Positions 29,220-42,580 are shown, numbered from the stretch's first letter. The stretch is DNA of 64,000 nucleotides from Stichopus chloronotus (GCA_021234535.1 SFZH01000008.1:8192897-8256896), one strand, 5' to 3'. The notes: a model not told the origin generated them from the letters alone. A program made the numbers and translations.

Positions 29220-31230
29220 TAGGCCAACATTATTCGCTCAGTAAGGTGTCAATAGTAGGAGATACAACGCTGTGAAGTCAGGTGAACAGCCGCCAAGTTT
29301 ACCCAGTAATCTATCTTTTGTATCGTACTTGAGATTTCTGTACAAAGGACTTAAAGATGATTAGACAATAAACGTAGTATGGCATCTGTCGTCTGCCACA
29401 GTTAGGGCATGAGTAAGGAGATTCCTGATGTACTGCAATAGCTTTACCAGTCGTCAAGAGAAAGATAATTTTTCTGCCATAGAGGTGCCGCTCGTTGTCA
29501 TGTATGGCAGTACGACATCTAGGCCGTGTGTTAGAACACGTCAAGTAATCTATGTCTGTCTATTTCAGGAAACTTCACATCTGGTTGACAATATATTAGA
29601 CTTCTGACTCTTCAGTTCATTTGCACTGACGCGATAGCTTGCTATCAACAAGGACAAATGTATTATGTCAATTAAAAAGTCGTTTCAAGTTTAGTGCCAT
29701 CTTCACTGAAAATGTTGGACGGCTAAACACCTGACTTCAAAGCATTGTTCTGAGCGCCTTAATTGTCTAAGGGTTAGTTGACTTAAATGACGTTGCTATA
29801 GGTAAATGATATTGAACTTGAAACGCCCAGTATAGGAATGATATATCTTTGCGCCATTTAAGCAGCTTATCATCACTGGATTTGGTTGATCTTAAAGTAT
29901 TAGCAGTAATTAAATTTTCCTTTCAATCGAGTCCTTCTAATGACACCACCCTGATTCGCTGATGCCGCTCTAGGGGCCATCTGCTTGACTTACCGTTTCG
30001 GGTATCCCGTATAATTATTACCCAGATAGCACTTCTACTCTCTTGTTTGAGGAATCGAGGAGACACTCGGCTGTACCTGATGTCGTAAGCCTTGGTGAGA
30101 TGAAAGGTTCACAGCTAGAAGAAATCCGGTCTAACTGTGACGTGGGAACAGGATACCATATGGAACTGAAGAATTGGTTAGCTAGTGGTTTGGTATGTCA
30201 AGTCCCCTGATATGGTGTTTTATGGATAAAAGGATAATAAAAAGTAAATAAAAAGTTCAGCTGCCTAAAAGAACAAGCTCAAGTAAGAAACCAGTTTTGC
30301 TTGTCTCTTCGAACTGTTGAGAGGTTAGGCTACTTCCCTTTCTTCTTCTTTTTTTTTCCCCCATGAAAGAGGATATAGGGAGTCAATTGCTCAGTGGGAA
30401 GGTTAACATTGTGGGGAAAGTATAATGCGATATTACGGTCGAATACATTACCACAATGATTAGAAATGCGTGTGGAGGGGGAGTAGGCCTAGGTATACTC
30501 AGACCCTTTATGACCTGATTAAGAGGTGACTGGTATGATAAGTCCAGAGGTCATTGCGATTTAAAGCACCACCAATCACGTACACATAAAGGTGGAATCA
30601 TAAAAGAAGGCTACATGCTCACAGCAGTGGGGTGTCATTAGAAGGGGATACAATGCTCTGAAGTCATGTGTACAGCCGCCAAGTTTAACCAGTAATCTAT
30701 CTTTTGTATCGTACATGAGATTTCTATAGGACTTAAAGATTTAGAAGATGATCGTAATATGACATCTGTCGTCTGCTACAGTTAGGGCATGAGTAAGGAT
30801 ATTTCTATACTGCAATAGCATTGCCAGTCGTCAAGAGAAAAATAATTTTTCTGCCATAGAAGTTCCGCTCGGTATCGCGTATGACAGTACAACATTTAGG
30901 TTGTATGTCAGAACATGACAAGTAATCTACGTCTGACTACTTCTGGAAACTCACGTCTAGTTGACAATATATTAGACTTCTGCCTCTTCAGTTCATTCGC
31001 ACGCGATAACTTGTTAACAGGGACGAATGTTTCCATTTATGTCAATTAAACAGTCAAAGGTTGAGTTGACTTGAATGACGTTGCTATGTAAATGATATTG
31101 AATTGGAATCGCCCAAAAGGGGAATGACATGTCTTTGAGCCAATAAAGAAGCTTATCTTCACTTGATTTGGTGGATCTGAAAGTATAAGCAGCAATTAAA
31201 TTTTCTGTCCAATCTCCTTCTAGTGACACC
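29220..31230. repeat. Internal ~1.4-kb tandem duplication in unit A
   Basis: 29240-29950 and 30640-31230 are diverged copies sharing ACAGCCGCCAAGTTTA, AGTAATCTATCTTTTGTATC and AATATATTAGACTTCTG in the same order. Unit B carries the same pair (37125-37820 and 38515-39110), so this duplication predates the 7.9-kb one. Confidence 0.85.
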
Positions 31231-32159
31231 TCCTGGCTCACAGCCCACTGTATTTAGTACAATGATATTTATGAGACAAAAATGGTGACTAGGGAAAAGT
31301 AGTTAACTGAACTTTCAAATCTCAGAATTATTTAAAGCATGCCAGTTTATTAACTGATTAGCTGATCAACTGATTAGCGAAACCAGTAATACACCACATG
31401 CTGTAAGGCATCGATTGATAGAGTTGTAAACGTTAAGTGCTTAACTTCACTTAGGTTAACATAAGTCAGTACTCAAGATAGCAGCAATCTACTTAACTGT
31501 CCACTCCTCGTGAGTGACGTTATATCGCCCAGTTTCCCTGGGAGAGTGCAAAACCGTCCTAACCAAACTATACCAAGCAAATTCGAAGTTGTCATGTTAT
31601 GTTGCAGGGGAAAAAAACATTTCATGAAAACGACTGCCAAGAGACAAACCTTTTGCAAAAGAGGTCGAGTACTTGCGTTCAGTGGGACCATCTAGCACTG
31701 CACCACCAAGAAAGAAAAGAAAGATGCTGTTAAGCAGTGGATACCTTTGACCATTGATGTCAAAAACGTAATGGTGTAAACCAATGAAAGGATTAGAACC
31801 CATCTATATTTTTCATACATTGCAGACAGTATACACTTTGGTATTGCATTTACTTGCAATTATTGTCTGAATTGAGTGAACAGAAATTCAGTGGATATAC
31901 AAATGTAGATTGAGACCCTTTCCACTATCATGTCCTTTTGTTCTTCGTTCATGTGGTTTTCAAAGGTATCTTTCAAAAGTTACTAATATTGTGTGGTGTG
32001 TTTATGAAAATTGAAAATTATGCTTCATGCATGTGTGTGTTTGTGCGTGTATGCTTGCGTGTATTCTTTGTGTGCGTAAATACCATCAGTACTATTGCAA
32101 GTAAACCAGATTCATTCTCCTTCTATTGCATGTATACTTCCACTGATCTCACTTTTACT

Positions 32160-32860
32160 AGCAAGCAGACTATCTGGGATACATTTGGGTTTCGAGTGGG
32201 AAAGATGGTGTCCATATATGTACCACATGGGTGTCAAGTGGGTCATGACATCCTAGATAGGTGTCATGTGGGCTAAATGGGCTACATAATTGTACATATT
32301 GTGGTCCGGAGTGTAATGCACATGATATATATATGCATAGGTTTCATGCCAATAACGTTGTTGTTGGTAAATAATTAAATGGATTGTGTCACATTAATTA
32401 TACTGCAATAATTTTGCATATGTACACAGCGAGTCCAACTTACTCATTTACCTTTTCAATCTTCAACAAAAATAAGCAGGTTTTACTTATCCACATAGTA
32501 GTCGTTTGATTTGCTTGTCTTTCTTACAATGCAAGATCGAAAAACAATACTATTGTTACAAACAGTACTACAAAGACTACTTGTTCTTCACAACGCTATC
32601 CTTTACATATAAATGGATTTTTGAGAATGATACCGCACATATTGCCAATGTGTAGTCCATATGTAGCCTAAATAAGGCTAACCCACGTTACTCAGATGGG
32701 GCCCACGGTGCAAACGACAAGTGGGTCCCATATAGGCGACCTGACTTCCAGTAAGTTCCATCTGGCCTCCATGTGGGTTGGTCTGGCCCACATGTCAGCC
32801 CAGTTATACCCATCTAGAGCCCACCTGGGTCCCAGATACTTTGTTTGTCCAATCTTTACT
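32160..32860. mobile_element. Possible foldback element rich in GTGGG/CCCAC (unit A)
   Basis: The left part is rich in ATGTGGG-like words (TATCTGGGATACATTTGGG onward). The right part (32690-32855) is rich in CCCAC and ends GGGTCCCAGATAC, roughly the reverse complement of the left end. The interior is AT-rich without an ORF. The matching copy in unit B is at about 40040-40720. Confidence 0.45.
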
Positions 32861-33514
32861 CACTGCATCAACATCTAGATTTACAGAAGTGTGGTATTTA
32901 ACCTTCGTCAAAACATTTCATCATACAATTTGCTTACAACTTCCTCTGCTTACATTGGCTCTACATCAACTGCAAGTCGAATTACATACTTGTGTCTTCC
33001 GATGAATGCATGGTGGTACACTTCAGTGTGTTGCGTTGCATTCCCACGTAATTGCAATGAAACGTCAACACCTGGACACAGTGTAGCAGGAACAATCTGC
33101 ATTTGCTATGGCCTCATGTACGGTATCTATTGAGATGATATCCAGTAGAAAACAAAAATGCCGTCACCCATGGGCCCTATCCGCCAGCCCATAAGAGAAA
33201 CGGTAAAGATATGGAGTAAATCTCGGTAACCAGGTCACATTGTTCCCAATTCCCATTTGCAACGTGGAGTCGTTCTTGTAACACCTGTCAGTCGATTTTG
33301 TACATGATTAGTACATTGAGCACCGAAGTACTTCGGCATACGTTTACTATAGCAATGCAAAACAGTGTGATGCGTTCAGCTTTGAACTATGACTTACATA
33401 TTGTTCATTTTAGAGGGAATAATGCTATAACAAACAATAAATGAACCCATTAAGTAAAAGGAAAGAAGAGCAAGACAACTGCACGTTGTGTATGGTTTTA
33501 TTTTCCTAGAATAT

Positions 33515-34043
33515 GTTGTTCCTGAAGATGTGTTCTCGAATTAAAACTATTGTTCTGTATTCCTTAGAACCAACAGCCAGCAGTAGAAGGAAGATAAGCA
33601 ATGAATGATCCACGCTGTACTTTTCTGTTTGACTAGGCTCCTCTTAATCATTGGAAAATGTCAACTGTGAGATATCGAATAGTATTATACAGTATGGCAT
33701 ATCGCAAATGATTTACACATTACTGCCCAACTGGTGCTCTGACTTAAAGGTGGGGGATCCATGCTTCCACTGATCACATGTTGTTCCTGAAGATGTGTTC
33801 TCGAATTAAAACTATTGTTGATTCCGGAGAACCAACATCCAGGTGTAGAATGAAGATAAGCAATGAATGAATAATCCACGCTGTACTTTTCTGTTTGACT
33901 AGGCTCCTCTTAATCATTGGAAAATGTCAACTGTGAGATATCGAATAGTATTATACAGTATGGCATATCGCAAATGACTTACACATTACTGCCCAACTGG
34001 TGCTCTGGCTTAAAGGTGGGGGATCCATGCTTCCAATGATCAG
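33515..34043. repeat. 265-bp tandem duplication specific to unit A
   Basis: GTTGTTCCTGAAGATGTG at 33515 recurs at 33780, and the following ~250 bases match closely (ATCGAATAGTATTATACAGT in both). Unit B has a single copy near 41385-41640, so this arose after, or was lost after, the large duplication. Confidence 0.88.
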
Positions 34044-34231
34044 CCAATTTTACCGTGTTTTGGAACCGACAGCCTGTCTTCTGACGACACCTGCACATCT
34101 GATTTATGGCAAAATGAGGTAGATACCAAGAGAAGGCAGGTCATTATTCTTAATCTAATTCTTGATCATTGAACATACAATTTTTAGTGCCTCATTTTGG
34201 TATCCTGTGGTCCAATTTTCAATGGCGCATA

Positions 34232-34918
34232 TCACAGCTTTCTCAGATCCTTGATCAAGATCTCAGCTCTGTACATGGGCATCCACCAGTATGGCACCCA
34301 CTCTGAACCGTGTCTGCGGAATCCTTGCTCGGCATACATCGGGAATAGTTTAAATTCTGTGGCAACATCCCAAATCTCTGCCTCAATTGCCGAAAAGCCC
34401 TCTTCAACGGCAAACCGGAAAGCAGTTGCCATCAACCCTTTGGCTATACCCATGCGTCTGTAAGGGGTCCGTACAAGAAATCGGACAATTTCAGCATGAG
34501 ATGCGGACGAGGGATTTATGCCGATCATGCCCGCTACATGAGGGGGTTCTTTGGTAACGTCCATCGCCACCAGCATCACACCCCTCTCTGCGGCATGCAC
34601 TTCGCTGACGTCAACGATGTTACAGAGTTTCATTGCGACCATGAAGTGATTAATGTAGAGAAACGTTGCAATTGCCATAGGATAGCCGAATACAATTGCT
34701 ATAGGTAGGTCCACTAATGCCAATGCCTTCCAGAAAATTACGACCCAGACAGCGGCGAGTACGTGAAGGAAAGGCGCTCGAGATCCCATTCGCAAAGCCG
34801 CTCTTATTGTGTATCCCTCTTCACGGTTCATTTGGATAGCGTCATCTTCCAACTCGGGAGTGAAGAATCGAATTTCGATTCCATGTTTCCTCAACCTTTC
34901 GTTGGCTTCTTCCATCAT
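34232..34918 (-). CDS. GNAT acetyltransferase, camello/NAT8-like, copy 2 (open)
   Basis: The 228-residue ORF begins MMEEANERLRKHG. It has a hydrophobic hairpin at about residues 50-95 (AAVWVVIFWKAL, then an FGYPMAIATFLYI-like segment). The acetyl-CoA loop RRMGIAKGL is at about residue 158 and MYAEQGF near 204, ending in WVPYWWMPMYRAEILIKDL. This is the usual architecture and length of camello/NAT8 membrane acetyltransferases. Like copy 1 it has CTG where copy 3 has the likely start ATG, so the true N-terminus is uncertain. It lies at the junction of duplication units A and B. Substrate unknown. Confidence 0.85.
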   Translation of the reverse strand: MMEEANERLRKHGIEIRFFTPELEDDAIQMNREEGYTIRAALRMGSRAPFLHVLAAVWVVIFWKALALVDLPIAIVFGYPMAIATFLYINHFMVAMKLCNIVDVSEVHAAERGVMLVAMDVTKEPPHVAGMIGINPSSASHAEIVRFLVRTPYRRMGIAKGLMATAFRFAVEEGFSAIEAEIWDVATEFKLFPMYAEQGFRRHGSEWVPYWWMPMYRAEILIKDLRKL

Positions 34919-35156
34919 AGGCCTGTACGCCGTTAAGAGGACTCTAGACAGAGGAATCTACAGGACAGAAGCAGAGTGCAAAAATGAATCGTGATTTCAG
35001 TATAATGTAATCTAGCTCCCAGAGTAACTGTTGCCATCCAATTGCGACGAGACTGGGGACGGCGGGCCATTCCCACTCCTACTTTTCTGAGTTTCTGTTT
35101 CTTATGGCAAAATCGCTTCCTACTTGAATTCTGTAGGAATTTTACTATTTCCTACA

Positions 35157-36445
35157 GGTCATGTGAGGTCAAAAGAGGACATTGTTTGAAAAACCTGTAA
35201 ACACCGTATCTCAAGTAGGGAATTAAGGTCCTTGAATATCAAACTTGTTGTGTTAGTAGTCCATGGTGAGTACATGATCCCTGTCGTTTTTCATGGAGGT
35301 CAAAGGTCATTTAAAGTCAATAAAGCTTAAAGTAAGAAAACCTATTAAGGAAGATATCTCAGCAACTAAATGTTGCTGGAACTTCAAACTCTTACCATTG
35401 GTAGCACCTTACGAGTAGATGAGTTTTTGTGGAGGTCAAAGTTCATGTGACGTCAATAGAAGAAACCTGTAAACACGGTATCTCGAGAAGAGAAAGGTGC
35501 TTTAACTTCAAAGTTGGTGTGTTGGTAATTCACTGTGAGTGCATGATCCCTATTATTTTCATGGACTAAGGTCAAAGATCATTTGAGGTCACCAAAGCTT
35601 AAAGTATGTAAATCTATTAAGGAAAGTATCTCACTGAATTCAGGTAGAACTTGAAAGTTTTAACATAGTTAGCACTTGATGAGCAGCTGATGTCTGTCAT
35701 TTGAATTGCCCCATGGGAGACTTGTCATCACTGTAATGTGACAGTAAAATGAATGCAATACGTTCTATCATTCCAAAGATCTGTCCTGGGTTCAAAAGCC
35801 CAGCATGTGATACTTAAAGTGCTTTACATGTCCTGAATGTGAACATATGAAGAGGTAAAATCACTCATATTATGGAAAATAATGTGTATTTATTTTCTCT
35901 TGAAGTTTGCCAAAATGTAGATCTATATTTCACAGCAGAGGTCACTGCTAGATAGACTTTGGTCTCATTCTCTTTCAATCTGTGGAACATTTTCTATGCC
36001 ATTTTCTATGCCAAACAACCACTTAACATAGCTTTTATCACTTTTTCTAAGCCTTCAGAGAATATCCCTGTTGCCAGAAACTCCCTGTTAAGATTTGCAA
36101 AGTACTTTGTTGTTTTAGTCACAGCAAACCTCTCTCGAGAGTCTTTGCTGACTTCACAATCTCATGTCTCTAACCACAATTTGGTGTTATCAACTTGTGA
36201 ATTACCTCCTTCATGACCACAAGTGTCATCGGTGCTGAGTCAATGACATTACTCATTCATATTAGCACTTGGTGACATCAAACTCATAAGTGATACAGAA
36301 CGTGGTTGTCATGCATTCTTGCATTTTGTTTTTCATTTTGATATGATCCCTTCCCTTCTCCACTGGGTTGCCTTTGTTTGTGATTGTGTGTGTATAAAAA
36401 AAAAGAGATATCGGCAAGGAATCACAAAGTCATTTGACTCTAGTT
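35157..36445 (+). mobile_element. 5'-truncated HINE-like element in unit B
   Basis: Duplicate of the unit A element, with AGGTCAAAGGTCA at 35297-35309 and GCAAGGAATC followed by AGTCATTTGACT and CTAG near 36414-36443. Confidence 0.55.
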
Positions 36446-37124
36446 TTTTTTTTATATTTGAATACGCATTCGAGGAAACAAAATATTCCCTACGGGGTTA
36501 ACGTTTACTTCCCAGAGGAAATTGATGTTTCAAATAAGATATAAAAAAATCCAATAAAGGAGTGACCGACTCCCAAGTGATTCCAATCTTATTGGTTGCT
36601 TTACTTGAAAACGGGCACTAAAACATTTCCTATGATGTTTTCTTCCACATCTGGCCACCTATAGGAAGTTTGCTATTTTCTATGAGATTCACAAAAATCC
36701 CATAGGAAAATTACCATTTCTTGAAGGATTTTATTGTTTGTTTGTTTGTTTATTTTGTTAGAGAAACATTACATTGACATTACACACACCATCTATGAGG
36801 TTTGCCCATAGGCCCATTCATTTCAGAAAAGTCTTAATTAGCTAAAAAGTTTGTGTTTATTTACGTTTTCTCGTCAAAATACATTGTTACAAGGCACGTT
36901 ATTAATGCATGGGAGAAAGTTTCTGCCGATTTAGTGTATGAAAAGGGATCAAGTAAAACTTCCAGCCAGCAAAGTCAAGTATTTGTAATTGTTTAACATT
37001 AAAATTCTATGAAAAATTTGACGAAATTTGATAGTCTAACATCTACTGGCCTCATGCCACGGTGCATACTAACAAACGGTGTGATATAACCTAGATTACC
37101 GTAAATAGGCCAACATTATTCGCT

Positions 37125-39110
37125 CAGTAAGGTGTCAATAGTAGGAGATACAACGCTGTGAAGTCAGGTTAACAGCCGCCAAGTTTACCCAGTAATCTAT
37201 CTTTTGTATCGTACTTGAGATTTCTGTACAGAGGACTTAAAGATGATTAGACAATAAACGTAGTATGGCATCTGTCGTCTGCCACAGTCGGGCATGAGTA
37301 AGGAGATTCCTGATGTACTGCAATAGCTTTACCAGTCGTCAAGAGAAAAATAATTTTTCTGCCATAGAGGTGCCGCTCGTTGTCATGTATGGCAGTACGA
37401 CATCTAGGCCGTGTGTTAGAACACGTCAAGTAATCTATGTCTGTCTATTATAGGAAACTTCACATCTGGTTGACAATATATTAGACTTCTGACTCTTCAG
37501 TTCATTTGCACTGACGCGATAGCTTGCTATCAACAAGGACAAATGTATTAATTATGTCAATTAAAAAGTCGTTTCAAGTTTAGTGCCATCTTCACTGAAA
37601 ATGTTGACGGCTAAACACCTGACTTCAAAGCATCGTTCTGAGTGCCTTAATTGTCTAAGAGTTAGTTGACTTAAACGACGTTGCTATAGGTAAATGATAT
37701 TGAGCTTGAAACGCCCAATATAGGAATGATATATCTTTGCGCCATTTAAGCAGCTTATCATCACTGGATTTGGTTGATCTTAAAGTATTAGCAGTAATTA
37801 AATTTTCCTTTCAATCGAGTCCTTCTAATGACACCACCCTGATTCGCTGATGCCGCTCTAGGGGCCACCTGCTTGACTTACCGTTTCGGGTATCCCGTAT
37901 AACTAACCAGAAAGCACTTCTATACTCTCTTGTTTGCGGAATCGAGGAGACACTCAGCTGTACCTGATGTTGTAAGCCTTGGTGAGATGAAAGGTTCACA
38001 GCTAGAAGAAATCTGGTCTATCTAACTGTGACGTGGGAACAGGATACCATATGGAACTGAAGAATTGGTTAGCTAGTGGTTTGGTATGTCAAGTCCCCTG
38101 ATATGGTGTTTTATGGATAAAAGGATAATAAAAAGTAAATAAAAAGTTCAGCTGCGTAAAAGAACCAGCTCAAGTAAGAAACCAGTTTTGCTTGTCTCTT
38201 CGAACTGTTGAGAGGTTAGGCTACTTCCCTTTCTTCTTTTTTTTTTCCCTGAAAGAGGATATAGGAGTCAATTGCTCAGTGGGAAGGTTAACATTGTGGG
38301 GAAAGTATAATGCGATATTATAGTTGAATACATTACCACAATGATTAGAAATGCTTGTGGAGGGGGAGTAGGCCTAGGTATACTCAGACCCTTTATGACC
38401 TGATTAAGAGGTGACTGGTATGATAAGTCCAGAGGTCATTGCGATTTAAAGCACCACCAATCACGTACACATAAAGGTGGAATCATAAAAGAAGGCTACA
38501 TGCTCACAGCAGTGGGGTGTCATCAGAAGGGAATACAATGCTCTGAAGTCATGTGTACAGCCGCCAAGTTTAACCAGTAATCTATCTTTTGTATCGTACA
38601 TGAGATTTCTATAGGACTTAAAGATTTAGAAGATGATCGTAATATGGCATCTGTCGTCTGCTACAATTAGGGCATGAGTAGGGATATTTCTATACTGCAA
38701 TAGCATTGCCAGTCGTCAAGAGAAAAATAATTTTTCTGCCATAGAGGTTCCGCTCGGTATCGCGTATGACAGTACAACATTTAGGTTGTATGTCAGAACA
38801 TGACAAGTAATCTACGTCTGACTACTTCTGGAAACTCACGTCTAGTTGACAATATATTAGACTTCTGCCTCTTCAGTTCATTCGCACGCGATAACTTGTT
38901 AACAGGGACGAATGTTTCCATTTATGTCAATTAAACAGTCAAAGGTTGAGTTGACTTGAATGACGTTGCTATGTAAATGATATTGAATTGGAATCGCCCA
39001 AAAGGGGAATGACATGTCTTTGAGCCAATTAAGGAGCTTATCTTCACTTGATTTGGTGGATCTGAAAGTATAAGCAGCAATTAAATTTTCTGTCCAATCT
39101 CCTTCTAGTG
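37125..39110. repeat. Internal ~1.4-kb tandem duplication in unit B
   Basis: Duplicate of the 29220-31230 pair, with the same two diverged blocks in the same order. Confidence 0.85.
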
Positions 39111-40039
39111 ACACCTCCTGGCTCACAGCCCATGTATTTAGTACAATGATATTTATGAGACAAAAATGGTGACTAGGGAAAAGTAGCTAACTGAACTTTT
39201 AAATCCCAGAATTACTTAAAACATGCCAGTTTATTAACTGATCAGCAGATCAACTGATTAGCGAAACCAATAATACACCACATGCTGTAAGGCATCGATT
39301 GATAGAGTTGTAAACGTTAAGTGCTTAACTTCACTTAGGTTAACATAAGTCAGTGCTCAAGATAGCAGCAATCTACTTAACTGTCCACTCCTCGTGAGTG
39401 ACGTATATCGCCCAGTTTCCATGGGATAGTGCAAAACCGTCCTAACCAAACTATACTAAGCAAATTCGAAGTTATCATGTTCTGTTGCAGGGGAAAAAAA
39501 ACATTTCATGAAAACGACTGCCAAGAGACAAACCTTTTGCAAATGAGGTCGAGTACTTGCGTTCAGTGGGACCATCTAGCACTGCACCACCAAGAAAGAA
39601 AAGAAAGATGCTGTTAAGCAGTGGATACCTTTGACCATTGATGTCAAAAGCGTAATGGTGTAAACCAATGAAAGGATTAGAACCTATCTATATTTTTCAT
39701 ACATTGCAGACAGTATACACTTTGGTATTGCATTTACTTGCAATTATTGTCTGAATTGAGTGAACAGAAATTCAGTGGGTATACAAATGTAGATTGAGAC
39801 CCTTTCCACTATCATGTCCTTTTGTTCTTCGTTCATGTGGTTTTCAAAGGTATCTTTCAAAAGTTACTAATATTGTGTGGTGTGTTTATGAAAATTATGC
39901 TTCATGTGTGTGTTTACGCGTGTATGCTTGCGTGTGTTCTTTGTGTGCGTAAATACCATCAGTACTATTGCAAGTAAACCAGATTCATTCTCCTTCTATT
40001 GCATGTATACTTCCACTGATCTCACTTTTACTAGCAAGC

Positions 40040-40720
40040 AGACTATCTGGGATACATTTGGGCTTCGACTGGGCAAGATGGTGTCCATATATGTACCACA
40101 TGGGTGTCATGTGGGTCATGACACCCTAGATGGGTGTCATGTGGGCTATATGGGCTACATAATTGTACATATTGTGGTCCGGAGTGTAATGCACATGATA
40201 CATATATGCATAGGTTTCATGCCAATAACGTTGTTGCTGTAAATAATTAAATGGATTGTGTCACATTAATTATACTGCAGTAATTTCCATATGTACACAG
40301 CGAGTCCAACTTACTCATTTACCTTTTCAATCTTCAATGAAAATTAGCAGGTTTTACTTATCCACATAGTAGTCGTTTGATTTGCTTGTCTTTCTTACAA
40401 TGCAAGATCGAAAAACAATACTATTGTTACAAACAGTACTACAAAGACTATTTTTACTTCACAACGCTATCCTTTACATACAAATGGATTTTTGAGAATG
40501 ATACCGCACATATTGCCAATGTGTAGTCTATATGTAACCTATATAAGGCTAACCCAAGTTACTCAGATGGGGCCCACGGTGCAAACGACAAGTGGGTCCC
40601 ATATAGGCGACCTGACTTCCAGTAAGTTCCATCTGGCCTCCATGTGGGTTGGTCTGGCCCACATGTCAGCCCAGTTATACCCATCTAGAGCCCACCTGGG
40701 TCCCAGATACTTTGTTTGTT
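40040..40720. mobile_element. Possible foldback element (unit B)
   Basis: Duplicate of the 32160-32860 element. GTGGG-rich left part and CCCAC-rich right part ending GGGTCCCAGATAC. Confidence 0.45.
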
Positions 40721-41834
40721 CAATCTTTACTCACTGCATCAACATCTAGATTTACAGAAGTGTGGTACTGAACCTTCGTCAAAACATTTCATCATACAAT
40801 TTGCTACAACTTCCTCTGCTTACATTGGCTCTACATCAACTGCAAGTCGAATTACATACTTGTGTCTTCCGATGAATGCATGGTGGTACACTTCAGTGTG
40901 TTGCGTTGCATTCCCACGTAATTGCAATGAAACGTGAACACCTGGACACAGTGTAGTAGGAACAATCTGTATTTGCTATGGCCACATGTACGGTATCTAT
41001 TGAGATGATATCCAGTAGAAAACAAAAATGCCGTCACCCATGGGCCCCATCCGCCAAGCCGATAAGAGAAACGGTATAGGCATGGAGTAAATCTCGGTAA
41101 CCAGGTCACATTGTTCCTAATTGCCATTTGTAACGTGGAGTCGTTCTTGTAACACCTGTCAGTCGATTTTGTACATGATTAGTACATTGAGCACCAAAGT
41201 ACTTCGGCATACGTTTACTATAGCAATGCAAAACAGTGTGATGCGTTCAGTTTTGAACTTATGACTTACATCTTGTTCATTTTAGAGAGAATAATGACAT
41301 AACAAAGAATGAACGAACCCATTAAGTAAAAAGAAAGAAGGGCAAGACAACTGCACGTTGTGTATGGTTTTATTTTCCTAGAATATGTTGTTCGTTCCTG
41401 AAGATGTGGTCCTGAATTAAAACTGTTGTTTATTCCGGAGAACCAACAGCCAGGTATAGGAGGAAGATAAGCAATGAATGAATAATCCACACTGTACTTT
41501 TCTGTTTGACTAGGCTCCTCCTAACCATTGGAAAATGTCAACTGTGACATATCGAATAGTATTATACAGTATGGCATATCGCAAATGACTTACACATTAC
41601 TGCCCAACTGGTGCTCTGGCTTAGAGGTGGGGGATCCATGATTCCACTGATCGGCCAATTTTACCGTGTTTTGGAACCGACAGCCTGTCTTCTGACGACA
41701 CCTGATTTATGGCAAAATGAGGTAGATGCCAAGAGAAGGCAGGTCATTGTTCTTAATCTAATTCTTGATCATTGAACATACAATTTTTAGTGCCTCATTT
41801 TGGTGCCCTGTGGTCCATTTTTCAATGGCGCATA

Positions 41835-42545
41835 TCACAGCTTTCTCAGATCCTTGATCAAGATCTCAGCTCTGTACATGGGCATCCACCAGTATGGCAC
41901 CCACTCTGAACCGTGTCTGCGGAATCCTTGCTCGGCATACATCGGGAATAGTTTAAATTCTGTGGCAACATCCCAAATCTCTGCCTCAATTGCCGAAAAG
42001 CCCTCTTCGACGGCAAACTGGAAAGCAGTTGCCATCAACCCTTTGGCTATACCCATACGTCTATAAGGGGTCCGTACAAGAAATCGGACAATTTCAGCAT
42101 GAGATGCTAACGAAGGATTTATGCCGATCATGCCCGCTACATGAGGGCGTTCTTTGGTAACATCCATCGCCACCAGCATCACACCCCTTTCTGTGGCATG
42201 CACTTCGCTGACGTCAACGATGTTACAGAGTTTCATTACGATCATGAAGTGATTAATGTAGAGAAACGTTGCAATTGCCATAGGATAGCCGAGTATGATT
42301 GCTATAGGTAGGTCGAAGGCCTGCCAAAATATTACGACCCAGACAGCAGCAAGTATGTGAAGGAAAGGCGCTTGAAATCCCATCCGCAGAGCTGCTCTTA
42401 TTGTGTATCCCTCTTCACGGTTCATCTGCATAGCGTCATCTTCCAACTCGGGGGTGAAGAGTCGAATTTCGATTCCATATTTCCTCAACTTTTCGTTGGC
42501 TTCTTCCATCATAGGCCTGTACGCCGTTAAGAGAACTCCAGACAT
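41835..42545 (-). CDS. GNAT acetyltransferase, camello/NAT8-like, copy 3 (open, best model)
   Basis: This is the most complete copy. From the ATG at 42545 it reads MSGVLLTAYRPMMEEANEKL, whose AYRP segment matches the conserved N-terminus of camello/NAT8 proteins. A TTGCAG splice acceptor lies just upstream (exon start about 42551), suggesting a 5' UTR exon further up. A hydrophobic hairpin, the acetyl-CoA loop RRMGIAKGL and MYAEQGF follow, ending WVPYWWMPMYRAEILIKDL. About 236 residues. Closest to copy 2 in its C-terminal half. Predicted to be a membrane-anchored acyltransferase of the secretory pathway; substrate unknown. Confidence 0.88.
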   Translation of the reverse strand: MSGVLLTAYRPMMEEANEKLRKYGIEIRLFTPELEDDAMQMNREEGYTIRAALRMGFQAPFLHILAAVWVVIFWQAFDLPIAIILGYPMAIATFLYINHFMIVMKLCNIVDVSEVHATERGVMLVAMDVTKERPHVAGMIGINPSLASHAEIVRFLVRTPYRRMGIAKGLMATAFQFAVEEGFSAIEAEIWDVATEFKLFPMYAEQGFRRHGSEWVPYWWMPMYRAEILIKDLRKL

Positions 42546-42580
42546 TTGAATCTGCAAGACAGAGCCAGAATGCAAAAAAA

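Larger units (their letters stand above)
26938..34833. repeat. Unit A of ~7.9-kb tandem segmental duplication
   Basis: This block matches unit B (34834 to about 42580) nearly base for base with an offset of 7871-7896 bases. Differences are scattered substitutions, homopolymer changes and a 265-bp duplication present only in A. The unit runs from the 5' half of one GNAT copy through its 5' flank into the 3' flank and most of the next copy. Repeat elements inside are carried along in the same order. Confidence 0.93.
34834..42580. repeat. Unit B of the tandem segmental duplication
   Basis: Second unit of the ~7.9-kb duplication; see unit A. Homology ends just upstream of copy 3, at about 42580. 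It carries the HINE-like remnant (35157-36440), the internal 1.4-kb duplication and the foldback element in the same order as unit A. Confidence 0.93.
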
